NCBI RefSeq assembly: GCF_019457905.1
Contig: NZ_JAHZSV010000001.1
Span: 62,001 to 126,000, forward strand
DNA from: Flagellimonas abyssi
GTDB taxonomy: Bacteria; Bacteroidota; Bacteroidia; Flavobacteriales; Flavobacteriaceae
Direction: 5' to 3'
Length of the DNA: 64,000 bases
The stretch's first letter is position 1. Each line of letters begins with the position of its first letter. Below, piece after piece: positions 27,914-35,394 of this stretch. Made by a program: the position numbers and the translations under genes. The notes beneath the pieces were generated by a model. That model ran no database searches. It saw only the letters and a list, made by a program, of their open reading frames with translations, and was not told where the DNA came from.

Positions 27914-28438
27914 ATGAAAATATTAGGCATAGGCTCTAGAATAGACCATCCGGAATATGGCAAAGGGGTGGTCACCAACGTATCGTCCAAACATTATTGG
28001 GTCACTTTTTTGGAAAATGGATTGGAAACCATTGATTTGGATGCTGAATTCGAAGTGATTGAAGGCGTAGAGGCCGAAGTGGACAGTGTGAGCTTTTTTG
28101 ATGTGGAACAATCCTTGGTGAAGATTCTTGAAAAATGGAGCGATACCCACGAAAAAGTAGCCATGGCTGACAAATGGAAGGGTGGTAAACTGGTTTTGGA
28201 ACCCGATGATGGCACGGCCAACAAGGAAATGCCCATTGAGACCTTTTTCCATAAAATTGTGATGGTGCGGGACCGTATCCGCGTGATGGAACAAAAAATA
28301 AATAGCAGTAAAAACCTTGATGATCAAGAAAAGGTGGACCTACAGCAATATATTACCCGCATTTATGGTAGTTTGACCAGTTTTAATGTACTGTTCAAGA
28401 CCAAGAATGACCATTTTGTGGGGGAGAAGAGTAGGTAA
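27914..28438 (+). CDS. small protein with UvrD-C-terminus-like (Tudor/KOW) N-terminal domain
   Basis: A 174-residue protein. Residues 4-52 (GIGSRIDHPEYGKGVV, then WVTFLENGLETIDLDAEFEVI) follow the same pattern as the C-terminal Tudor module of the UvrD protein in this window (GARVNHTRFGRGKIL, AEIHFDQGGIKKLLLRFAKLEVL). The remaining two thirds are helical and charged, with VRDRIRVMEQKINSS and LQQYITRIYGSLTSFNVLF. I do not recognise a named family. By analogy the N-domain might bind RNA polymerase or nucleic acid, which is an inference from the motif alone. It has its own promoter and a strong terminator. Confidence 0.78.
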   Translation: MKILGIGSRIDHPEYGKGVVTNVSSKHYWVTFLENGLETIDLDAEFEVIEGVEAEVDSVSFFDVEQSLVKILEKWSDTHEKVAMADKWKGGKLVLEPDDGTANKEMPIETFFHKIVMVRDRIRVMEQKINSSKNLDDQEKVDLQQYITRIYGSLTSFNVLFKTKNDHFVGEKSR

Positions 28439-28482
28439 GCATAAGCAAGATGTTTGGTCAGGATGTCTGCCTAAACAATAAA

Positions 28483-28520
28483 CAATGCCTTTCTATCAAT
28501 GATAAAAAGGCATTGCTTTT
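28483..28520. terminator. intrinsic terminator between convergent genes
   Basis: The 10-bp arms CAATGCCTTT (28483-28492) and AAAGGCATTG (28506-28515) are perfectly complementary, and the loop can pair further (TATC with GATA). A short T-run follows on the plus strand. It separates the Tudor-like gene (+) from the aminotransferase gene (-). Confidence 0.82.
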
Positions 28521-28528
28521 AGCGTTTC

Positions 28529-29950
28529 TCAAGATGCTTTTAAAATTTCTTTAGAAATAGTTTTGTCCTTCAAACCACGAACCAACGATACAAAAGCATC
28601 CAAATCGTCACGGTTGGTGGCGATACCCACCGAAATTCTTATCGAACCTCGCATTACTTGTAAAAAATCAATCATATCCAAATAATTTCCGGATACACGA
28701 CTTTTAAAATATTGATCTATTTCATTGGTGTTCATACAATTGATGGTTTCATCTAATCCCGGATTACAAAAACAACCTGAACGAAGGGAAATGTTTCTAT
28801 CGTTGGCCATTTCCTCAATTTGGTGAAAATCAATTTTCGACCCATCGGGATTTTTAAAACACATACTCATGGTGCCCCCGGTATTCAATCTTTTGGGATG
28901 CCCAAATATTTCCAACTGAGGTGCTCCATTGCTATGTGTTAAATCCTTCAATCTGTAAAAAATGTACTCCATTAATGAGCCCACCCGTTCATTAAGCCGT
29001 TTCATCCCTATCGATTTCAAATAGTCCAATCCAATTTTTAATGCAGGAATGTCCAAATAGTTGAGTGTGCCATCTTCAAATCGTTCATGATTGTCCATCA
29101 AAAAGTGATGTGGGGTCATTGCAGAAGCTAAATTAACAGTTCCTCCTGCAAACCATTTTTTCTGCAGTTTTCCGAATGAAGATTTTTTTATTAATAAGCA
29201 ACCCAATCCCGTAGGATAACCAAACATTTTATAAAATGAGACAGCAACAAAGTTAGGGGAGTGTTTCGTCAAATCTAAAGGAGAGGTAGGCGCAAAGGCC
29301 GCTGCATCCAATAAAACATCCCAGCCATAACTTTGGGCTGTGGAAATCCATTGAAGATCATGTTTGATGCCCGATACGTTCGATTGTGCGGGATAAGCAA
29401 ATAGTTTTGATGTTCTTGAGGAATTTTTCAGACTATTAAATAGCTTATCTCTGGAAACGCCTAGGTCGATTCTGTTCATTGGCACATATTCGTTGACACC
29501 GCCAGCATTTTTACAATATTCCCTTATACCGTTAACTGAGTTATGATTGTCGGCTAGCAATAAAAAATGTCCATCATTTTCAAATGGATAACATTCTCCC
29601 ACAATTTTCAGTGCACCGGAGGCATTTGGTGTAAAAACACAGTAATAGTCATGGGCCTTAAAAAATGAAATGATTGCATCCCTTGCCTCTTCCACCAAGT
29701 TGGTGGATAATTCTGAAGTTGGATTGGAGGAGTGGGGGTTTCCAAAGGTATTTGAAGCCAATAACTCCATATGTTCATTTAATTGGGAGCTCGCGTACAA
29801 ACTTCCACCCGTATAATCTAAATAAACGTGTCCGTCCCTATCCAACCTTTCATAGTTTTTTGCTCTGAGACGATTAAAATACGCATCATGCAAAAGCTCT
29901 ACATTTTGTGAACTTAACCCCTGAATCTTTTTTATAAGTAACTCTAACAT
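28529..29950 (-). CDS. class V aminotransferase, MOCOS-like PLP enzyme
   Basis: A 473-residue fold-type I PLP enzyme. The N-terminal HVYLDYTGGSLYASSQL and NPHSSNPTSEL match the N-terminal domain of molybdenum cofactor sulfurases and related cysteine desulfurases. The PLP lysine is probably in FVAVSFYKMFGYPTGLG, and the persulfide cysteine in LRSGCFCNPG. The MOSC domain of MOCOS is absent. Likely chemistry is cysteine desulfuration, but no molybdenum cofactor genes are nearby, so the sulfur acceptor is unknown. It stands alone, with 372 bp of non-coding sequence upstream. Confidence 0.85.
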   Translation of the reverse strand: MLELLIKKIQGLSSQNVELLHDAYFNRLRAKNYERLDRDGHVYLDYTGGSLYASSQLNEHMELLASNTFGNPHSSNPTSELSTNLVEEARDAIISFFKAHDYYCVFTPNASGALKIVGECYPFENDGHFLLLADNHNSVNGIREYCKNAGGVNEYVPMNRIDLGVSRDKLFNSLKNSSRTSKLFAYPAQSNVSGIKHDLQWISTAQSYGWDVLLDAAAFAPTSPLDLTKHSPNFVAVSFYKMFGYPTGLGCLLIKKSSFGKLQKKWFAGGTVNLASAMTPHHFLMDNHERFEDGTLNYLDIPALKIGLDYLKSIGMKRLNERVGSLMEYIFYRLKDLTHSNGAPQLEIFGHPKRLNTGGTMSMCFKNPDGSKIDFHQIEEMANDRNISLRSGCFCNPGLDETINCMNTNEIDQYFKSRVSGNYLDMIDFLQVMRGSIRISVGIATNRDDLDAFVSLVRGLKDKTISKEILKAS

Positions 29951-30322
29951 AATTATGATCTTTTCGCCTGTATCACAAATGTTTATAAGTAATGTTGCAA
30001 CTTGGTAGAAAAGCTACTAGGGGTTATGAGATGCAAAAACTAAATAATTGACCAAGAATTAGTAAATCTTGAATACCATTCGTGATTGCAGGACATTATT
30101 TAATATAAACCTAGATAATTTAAGATACACCTGTATGCTCAAGATATGTTTGAAGCAATAAAAAATTCTTTTGGATCAAAAATCCAGAATGGAGGCATGA
30201 AAATTGAAAAAACAAGATAGTTGCAGGTATCTTTGGCCTCAATCGATTCTTAAGGGCTAAATTCAAGTTTGGAGATAATGGAAGAATCCATTTTTCGAGT
30301 TGCTGCTCAAACTATCAAATCA
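29951..30322. other. AT-rich stretch without a recognisable gene
   Basis: This 372-bp interval lies between the aminotransferase start and the TIGR03915 stop. It holds only very short open frames, for example a 24-codon frame beginning near 30146, and no repeat shared with the rest of the window. It may be decayed coding sequence or an untranslated leader. I see no convincing regulatory element. Confidence 0.5.
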
Positions 30323-31102
30323 TTAAGCTGTAACCTTCTTCTCGCTCAAATACTTCCAATACCTTTTTGGTACATGCTGTTTGTGCAATTTTGGATTAAT
30401 CCGTGAAGCAATGTTAGTGCTTTTAAAATAATCGTTCCACAGCGTTTGGTATTCGTATTCCTCGTTGGTGAAGGCATCACTTTTTACCGTTTTATTATGA
30501 TGGATATCTTTCAGGTTCAAGGATACCATCTCCACATGGTCCAAATCATAGTAGATGCCATATTTACGCCTCACATCATAAATTAACCATTTTTGGTCTG
30601 CGTAACGGTCACGAAAATGTTTGGAAATCAAGGGTAAAACATCAAAATCAGGTTCGATATTGGCAAAATAAATTTCATCCTTGGTCAATTGAAACCGTAC
30701 AAAGGCTTCCATACGGTGCTTTTCGCGCCCCACTTTTTTAGCTAATTGGGCAATATGCAGCACCGTACTGTCCGAATAGTCCAAATACTTCCCATTTTTG
30801 GTGCGCATCAATTTTTGAATATAGTTGTAGAGCATCATTTCTACACCTTCGGCTTCGCTCAAAAAAGCAAAATACACATTGGAGATGGCATTGTGGCTTT
30901 TGTTACGGATTCCGTTCCATACACGTTTCGCTTTCTCCACGTTTGTAAAAACTGTTTCCGTTTCTGAGAACAATCCGTTTTGGGATTGATTGTTCTTTTG
31001 AATGTCTGCCACGTTGATTTTTTCATCAAAGGCGACGAAGACGGCGGTCAGAAATCCATTAAAACTTCCGTCATAAACTAAGGTTGTTGAAGCATTCATC
31101 AT
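30323..31102 (-). CDS. TIGR03915 family putative DNA repair protein
   Basis: A 259-residue protein of the TIGR03915/DUF4130 family, recognised from the N-terminal TLVYDGSFNGFLTAVFVAF and the central MRTKNGKYLDYSDSTVLHIAQLAKKVGREKHRMEAF, VRFQL and LPLISKHFRDRYADQKWLIYD blocks. Members occur next to, or fused with, uracil-DNA-glycosylase-like or radical SAM proteins and are annotated as DNA metabolism proteins. It follows the TIGR03916 radical SAM gene after 104 bp that contain one copy of an interspersed palindromic repeat. Co-expression with that gene is likely. The biochemical role is not established. Confidence 0.88.
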   Translation of the reverse strand: MMNASTTLVYDGSFNGFLTAVFVAFDEKINVADIQKNNQSQNGLFSETETVFTNVEKAKRVWNGIRNKSHNAISNVYFAFLSEAEGVEMMLYNYIQKLMRTKNGKYLDYSDSTVLHIAQLAKKVGREKHRMEAFVRFQLTKDEIYFANIEPDFDVLPLISKHFRDRYADQKWLIYDVRRKYGIYYDLDHVEMVSLNLKDIHHNKTVKSDAFTNEEYEYQTLWNDYFKSTNIASRINPKLHKQHVPKRYWKYLSEKKVTA

Positions 31103-31125
31103 GTTTGCTTTTTAGTTTCTTTTAT

Positions 31126-31185
31126 GTCATTTCGAAGGAGTTTACAACTGAGAAATCTAGATTTCTCCCCTTCGGTCGAAATGAC
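31126..31185. repeat. interspersed palindromic repeat, copy 1
   Basis: A 60-bp element with perfect 10-bp terminal inverted repeats GTCATTTCGA (31126-31135) and TCGAAATGAC (31176-31185). In the middle is the 18-bp palindrome GAGAAATCTAGATTTCTC (31150-31167). It lies in the 104-bp gap between the TIGR03916 and TIGR03915 genes. Related copies are at 54206-54300 and 62270-62347. As RNA it would form a strong hairpin between the two cistrons. Confidence 0.85.
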
Positions 31186-31206
31186 TTACTCATCAATTGC
31201 CAATTC

Positions 31207-32469
31207 CTAATTGAACAATGACAATTGTGTACTGTACTGATTCCGAAATTTCCCAGAGGAAGTTTGCAGGATCATGCCTTTTATTTTCTCCGCGTCCATA
31301 TCACGACGTTCCCAAAGTCGGGAATCACAAACCATAAAATATTGGGCACGGTTGAGGGCCACACCGATTTTTTTCAGATGGTCCCAGTTCAATTTTCGAA
31401 ATTTTCTTGCTTTTATAATTTTATATACCGATTGCATCCCAATCCCTGGAATTCGGGCCAATAGATGCTTATCGGCCGAGTTCACATCCACTGGAAAATG
31501 ATGTAAGTTTCGCAAAGCCCATGAGAGTTTAGGGTCCACGTCCATATCCAAATTGGGATGTTGGGTATTCAAAAGCTCTCCAACAGAAAAACCATAAAAA
31601 CGCAGCAGCCAATCGGTTTGGTACAACCTGTTCTCTCGCAACATGGGGACTTTGGAGCCAATGGCGGGTAACCGGGAATCGTGAGTCACGGGCACATATC
31701 CGGAATAATACACACGCTTCATATTGTAGGTTTTATAGTAATAGGATGCAGAATACATAATATCCTTATCCGATTCTCCGGAAGCACCCACAATCATTTG
31801 GGTGCTTTGGCCCGCAGGGGCATACTTGGGAGTGCTTTTGATGATTTTTCGTTCAGTTGTATATCGTACGATTTCATTTTTCACCTTTTCCATCGGTTTG
31901 GTAAAGTCTTCATGCTTTTTGTCCGGGGCCAATAATTTTAATCCTGAAACGGTCGGCACTTCAATGTTTACCGAAAGTCTGTCGGCATAGAGCCCTGCCT
32001 GGTACATTAATTCGTCGCTAGCGCCGGGGATTGATTTTAAATGGATGTACCCATTAAAATTTTCCTCTTCCCGCAGTTTTTTGGCCACCGCTACCAAACG
32101 TTCCATGGTATGGTCGGGACTTTTGAATATTCCCGAGCTCAGAAAAAGTCCCTCGATATAATTTCTTCGGTAAAAATTGATGGTCAGGTCCACTACTTCT
32201 TGCACCTTAAAGGCAGCTCTTGGGACATCGTTCGATTTACGGGTAACACAATAGGCACAATCAAAAATGCAGTGATTGGTCAAAAGAATCTTTAATAGTG
32301 ATACGCATCGACCATCTGCCGTGTAGGTGTGGCAAATTCCCATTTTGGAAGCATTGCCCAATCCGTTATTTTTATTGGAACGGTCACTTCCGCTGCTCGC
32401 ACAAGAGACATCGTACTTTGCAGCGTCTGCCAATATATTTAGTTTTTCTCGTATCCGTTCAAAATTCAT
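31207..32469 (-). CDS. TIGR03916 radical SAM DNA modification/repair protein
   Basis: A 420-residue radical SAM protein with the cluster motif CIFDCAYC (Cys-x3-Cys-x2-Cys) after LLKILLTNH. It carries a C-terminal helix-hairpin-helix DNA-binding region (LLARIPGIGMQSVYKIIKARKFRKL). This architecture is the TIGR03916 'putative DNA modification/repair radical SAM protein'. The frame is open from a TTG at 32487, but that codon lies inside operator site 1, so I take the ATG at 32469, giving MNFERIREKLNILADAAKYD. It heads the unit with TIGR03915 and is divergent from the S24 repressor, with four shared inverted-repeat sites between them. DNA-damage control is therefore likely. Confidence 0.92.
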   Translation of the reverse strand: MNFERIREKLNILADAAKYDVSCASSGSDRSNKNNGLGNASKMGICHTYTADGRCVSLLKILLTNHCIFDCAYCVTRKSNDVPRAAFKVQEVVDLTINFYRRNYIEGLFLSSGIFKSPDHTMERLVAVAKKLREEENFNGYIHLKSIPGASDELMYQAGLYADRLSVNIEVPTVSGLKLLAPDKKHEDFTKPMEKVKNEIVRYTTERKIIKSTPKYAPAGQSTQMIVGASGESDKDIMYSASYYYKTYNMKRVYYSGYVPVTHDSRLPAIGSKVPMLRENRLYQTDWLLRFYGFSVGELLNTQHPNLDMDVDPKLSWALRNLHHFPVDVNSADKHLLARIPGIGMQSVYKIIKARKFRKLNWDHLKKIGVALNRAQYFMVCDSRLWERRDMDAEKIKGMILQTSSGKFRNQYSTQLSLFN

Positions 32470-32472
32470 AAC

Positions 32473-32487
32473 TTGGAAATATTCCAA
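32473..32487. promoter_or_regulatory. operator-like site 1 (TTGGAA-ATA-TTCCAA)
   Basis: A perfect 6-bp inverted repeat with a 3-bp ATA spacer, ending 4 bp before the radical SAM ATG. It overlaps the predicted transcription start of that gene. The centre is at 32480. Confidence 0.8.
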
Positions 32488-32488
32488 C

Positions 32489-32496
32489 CAAAAATA
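32489..32496 (-). promoter_or_regulatory. -7 element TATTTTTG of the radical SAM gene
   Basis: On the minus strand it fits TAnnTTTG and lies between operator sites 1 and 2, giving a leader of only a dozen bases. No separate -33 element is clear. Confidence 0.45.
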
Positions 32497-32510
32497 TGGA
32501 AATAATCCAA
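32496..32510. promoter_or_regulatory. operator-like site 2 (imperfect)
   Basis: ATGGAAATAATCCAA is the same dyad with one mismatch in the right arm. Its centre at 32503 is 23 bp from site 1. Confidence 0.7.
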
Positions 32511-32513
32511 TAT

Positions 32514-32528
32514 ATGGAAATATTCCAT
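32514..32528. promoter_or_regulatory. operator-like site 3 (ATGGAA-ATA-TTCCAT)
   Basis: A perfect 6-bp dyad with the same ATA spacer. Its centre at 32521 is 18 bp from site 2 and 23 bp from site 4. Confidence 0.78.
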
Positions 32529-32535
32529 AAAAATT

Positions 32536-32565
32536 TTTGGAAATATTCCAAAATAGCTATATTTG
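32536..32565 (+). promoter_or_regulatory. promoter of the S24 repressor gene
   Basis: The -33 TTTG (32536-32539) and -7 TATATTTG (32558-32565) are separated by 18 bp. The predicted start near 32572 gives a leader of about 80 nt to the ATG at 32651. Operator-like site 4 covers the -33 element. Confidence 0.7.
32537..32551. promoter_or_regulatory. operator-like site 4 (TTGGAA-ATA-TTCCAA)
   Basis: Identical to site 1. Its left arm contains the TTG that serves as -33 element of the S24 repressor promoter, so occupation should block that promoter. The centre is at 32544. Confidence 0.8.
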
Positions 32566-32650
32566 AGCATGGATTGTCTGAATGAGCATATTCCAGAATT
32601 AACATACTGCTTTATATCTCGACTACGCTCGTCACGACATTATCAACCTG

Positions 32651-33409
32651 ATGATGGAAAATGAAATAACTTTAAAACGATTTACCGATCTACGGAGGGA
32701 GCTTGGTTTTACACAGACTGAATTTGCCGATTTGCTTGGTGTTAAAAACACGACAGCGGATATAGAGCGGGGGAGAACCAAACTTTCGGGCAAAGTGGTG
32801 AGCGAGCTTTTAAAACAGTTTAAGATTAACCCACTTTGGTTGTTCGGTGAAAGTGATCAGAAACACTTGGATACCTCCAAAACCAGTGTTATTCCAAAGG
32901 TGGTAACAGTTGATAATTCGGACAACGATAACATGGTAATGGTAAATGCCAAAGCCGCGGCCGGGTATCCACAGAATATTTCCGATACAAGCTGGTATAG
33001 GCAGTTGCCCGCTTTTGATATGCCCATTCCAGAGTTTAGAAATGCCACTTATCGTGGTTTTCAGGTGGAAGGGGACAGTATGTTGCCGAATTTAAGGCCC
33101 AATGACTGGGTTTTGGCAAGAGCAATCGAGCATATAGACCATGTGAGTCCGAATAAAATGTATGTGGTGGTGCTGCAGGATTCGGTGATGGTAAAAAAGA
33201 TTGAACGTAAGCCCAATTCCAATGACATCACATTGGTCTCTTTGAATGAAACTTACCCGCCCTACGAAATCAAACCCTTTCAAATCCAAGAAATTTGGGA
33301 AGTAAGCAGTAAATTGACCTTTAATGTGGATGCCACCACGGAAACAGGCTTGCTCAGACAGCTTCAGGAATCAATGGAGGAGCTGAAAAAGCAAATTGCA
33401 GGAAATTAG
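32651..33409 (+). CDS. LexA-like XRE-S24 self-cleaving repressor
   Basis: A 252-residue regulator with an N-terminal XRE helix-turn-helix (about residues 9-62, GFTQTEFADLLGVKNTTADIER) and a C-terminal S24/LexA peptidase domain. The predicted scissile bond is Ala104-Gly105 in KAAAGYPQ, the nucleophile Ser143 in EGDSMLP, and the general base Lys182 in VMVKKIER. The spacings of 38 and 39 residues are close to those of LexA. Autocleavage stimulated by RecA filaments is thus plausible. It is divergent from the TIGR03916/03915 repair genes and its own promoter overlaps one of four shared dyads, so negative autoregulation and an SOS-like response are inferred. A C-terminal tail (ETGLLRQLQESMEELKKQ) may be a coiled coil. 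Confidence 0.9.
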   Translation: MMENEITLKRFTDLRRELGFTQTEFADLLGVKNTTADIERGRTKLSGKVVSELLKQFKINPLWLFGESDQKHLDTSKTSVIPKVVTVDNSDNDNMVMVNAKAAAGYPQNISDTSWYRQLPAFDMPIPEFRNATYRGFQVEGDSMLPNLRPNDWVLARAIEHIDHVSPNKMYVVVLQDSVMVKKIERKPNSNDITLVSLNETYPPYEIKPFQIQEIWEVSSKLTFNVDATTETGLLRQLQESMEELKKQIAGN

Positions 33410-33418
33410 AATTACTTT

Positions 33419-34414
33419 CTAAAAACCAACCCCCTTTGTTTTGGTCTGAATTCTCATCAGATAGTTATGGGCGGTCATATAAAGGACCGAGCCATCATCG
33501 CCCCATGCACAATTGGCGGTTCGTTGTCCGGTTGCTATGCGTCCCAACAGCTTTCCTTGCGGCGTGATGACCAAAACACCACTAGGTCCGGTCGAAAATA
33601 TAGTTCCGTCCATGGCAATTTTAAGTCCATCCAGAGAACCTATTAGCCCCTCTTTTTGCAATTCAGAAGCGTCAAAAAAGATTCGGCCATTATCCAATGT
33701 GCCGTCACTTTTTATATCGTAGGCCATAATGTAGGGCTCATCGGAATCTGATTGGTTGACATAAAGTATATCTTCATCCAATGAAAGTGCCACGCCATTT
33801 GGTCTTTTCAGATCGGAAACTACCATCTCCACATTTCCATCGTTATCTATTTTATAAACACCGAATGCATCTATTTCACGGAAAGGGGAATCTTGTTGCT
33901 CTGGCAAACCGTACGGGGGATCGGTAAAATAATAAATGCCCGTCGAGGTCTGTACGATATCATTTGGACTGTGGAACCGTTTGCCCCGCCAAGTATCGGC
34001 AATCGTAACTTTACCGCCTTTGGTCAATGGCATTTTGGAAATCCTACGGTCTCCATGTTCACTGGCCACTAGCTCACCTTGATTATTGATGATCAACCCG
34101 TTGCTCCCGGGCTCACGACTATAGGGTAGGATACCGGTATACCCGGATGGTTTTAAGAATTCAGAAATGCCTTCAGCTTCGTTCCATTTAAAAATGGTGT
34201 TTTGAGGAACATCGGAAAAAAGAAGAAACCCATCCTTTTTTACCCAGACAGGACCTTCGGCCCATATAAATCCTTCAGCGAGTACTTCAATTTTTGCATT
34301 CTTATCCACATAGTCAAAAAAGGCATCTTCGTTGGCCACCAACTCTCCCGTGGTGCTTTGCTGGGCGGAACACCCGAGGGAAATGCTCAATAGAATAACG
34401 GCTAGGTTTTTCAT
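33419..34414 (-). CDS. SMP-30/gluconolactonase-like lipoprotein
   Basis: A 331-residue six-bladed beta-propeller protein of the SMP-30/gluconolactonase/LRE family. The signal peptide carries the lipobox SLGC (Cys15), so it is a lipoprotein. Motifs include AEGFIWAEGPVW at the entry, PGSNGLIINNQGELVASEHGDRRISK, SPNDIV and RPNGVALSLDEDILYV, which hold the metal ligands Glu, Asn and Asp of the family. The likely reaction is lactone hydrolysis. It is probably the last gene of the operon acpH-ggt-ATP-grasp-SMP30, after a 49-bp gap. Confidence 0.9.
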   Translation of the reverse strand: MKNLAVILLSISLGCSAQQSTTGELVANEDAFFDYVDKNAKIEVLAEGFIWAEGPVWVKKDGFLLFSDVPQNTIFKWNEAEGISEFLKPSGYTGILPYSREPGSNGLIINNQGELVASEHGDRRISKMPLTKGGKVTIADTWRGKRFHSPNDIVQTSTGIYYFTDPPYGLPEQQDSPFREIDAFGVYKIDNDGNVEMVVSDLKRPNGVALSLDEDILYVNQSDSDEPYIMAYDIKSDGTLDNGRIFFDASELQKEGLIGSLDGLKIAMDGTIFSTGPSGVLVITPQGKLLGRIATGQRTANCAWGDDGSVLYMTAHNYLMRIQTKTKGVGF

Positions 34415-34463
34415 TTCTAAAAGTTTATTTAAAGATAAAAATATATATCAATCCCAGTTGGTT

Positions 34464-35384
34464 TCAATCGAAGGCGATGGTTTCCCTGATTCCTTTTGCC
34501 AGAACATTTGCTGCTACGGGGTTGAGGCGGAACCATAGTTCAGGTTCAAAAATTTCAAGTTCGGCCAGTGCCCATTTGCCATTATTGTCCTTAAAAATAT
34601 CGACTCTGGCATAGACAGGGAGTTCAGGAGCGGTTTGTACCACACTTTTGGCAAATTCGATTTGCTCCGCGCTTGGGGAATAGGGATGTACGGTGCCGCC
34701 AAAATCATCCTGAACCCTAAAATCCCCTGGTTTGGCAATTTTTAAAACTGCATGGGTAAACGCTCCGTTAAAAACCATCATGGAAATTTCTCCTTCGGAT
34801 ACAATGTGATGTTGAAATTCTTGGAGCATCATGGCCTCTTCACATACCAATTGCTTAAAGATTGCTTCGTGGTCCCCAACCTTACTATCATCTATTTTAT
34901 AGGTATGTCTTGCAGCGCCGGATACGCAGGGTTTTAGTATATACTCGCTTGAAGTAAAACCATGTTCCGATTTTGAAATTTTTATGGTCTCGGCAAGGGT
35001 AGGGGTAGCACCTTGTTCAATAAATACCGTTCTTGGAATATTAACGCCGGCAATTAACAAATCCTTTAAATAATGTTTGTCTATGTTCCAATAAATTAGC
35101 TTTTTAGGGTTGATAAACTTTGTTTGTTGCGATGCTCTATCCAACCAATTTGAAAACTCGGCATACCGGTCAAAATAGTCCCAAGTAGTTCGGAACAGAG
35201 CGTATTTGGTCGTCGACCAGTCAAAATCAGGGTCGTCCCAAGCTTTTCTTACTGTTTTTAACCCTTGACTTTGCAGCGCTTCCAGAACCAGTCGGTCTTC
35301 TTGGAGCACATTTTCAATGTACGGTGTTTTTTTCTCTGGGGCCACGTAACGGTGGTCCGTGAGAACGACTACGTCAAATTTCAT
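34464..35384 (-). CDS. ATP-grasp ligase, RimK/glutathione-synthetase-like
   Basis: A 306-residue ATP-grasp protein. Visible parts are the N-terminal FDVVVLTDHRYV, KLIYWNIDKHYLKDLL (central-domain entry), YILKPCVSGAARHTYKI (the lysine and flexible loop that hold ATP), LQEFQHHIVSEGEISMMVFNG and RVDIFKDNNGKWALAELEIFEPELWFRLNPVA with the metal-binding Glu/Asn residues. The frame extends upstream to 35474, but the ATG at 35384 fits the family and avoids a long overlap with ggt, which stops 10 bp upstream. Neighbouring gamma-glutamyltransferase suggests peptide or gamma-glutamyl metabolism. The substrate is unknown. Confidence 0.85.
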   Translation of the reverse strand: MKFDVVVLTDHRYVAPEKKTPYIENVLQEDRLVLEALQSQGLKTVRKAWDDPDFDWSTTKYALFRTTWDYFDRYAEFSNWLDRASQQTKFINPKKLIYWNIDKHYLKDLLIAGVNIPRTVFIEQGATPTLAETIKISKSEHGFTSSEYILKPCVSGAARHTYKIDDSKVGDHEAIFKQLVCEEAMMLQEFQHHIVSEGEISMMVFNGAFTHAVLKIAKPGDFRVQDDFGGTVHPYSPSAEQIEFAKSVVQTAPELPVYARVDIFKDNNGKWALAELEIFEPELWFRLNPVAANVLAKGIRETIAFD

Positions 35385-35394
35385 TGTGCAATTG

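Noticed and set aside
31126..31185. Intrinsic terminator between the two repair genes
   Set aside because: The palindrome belongs to an interspersed repeat family with defined ends and has no adjacent T-run. It may still influence the transcript, but it is better described as a repeat.
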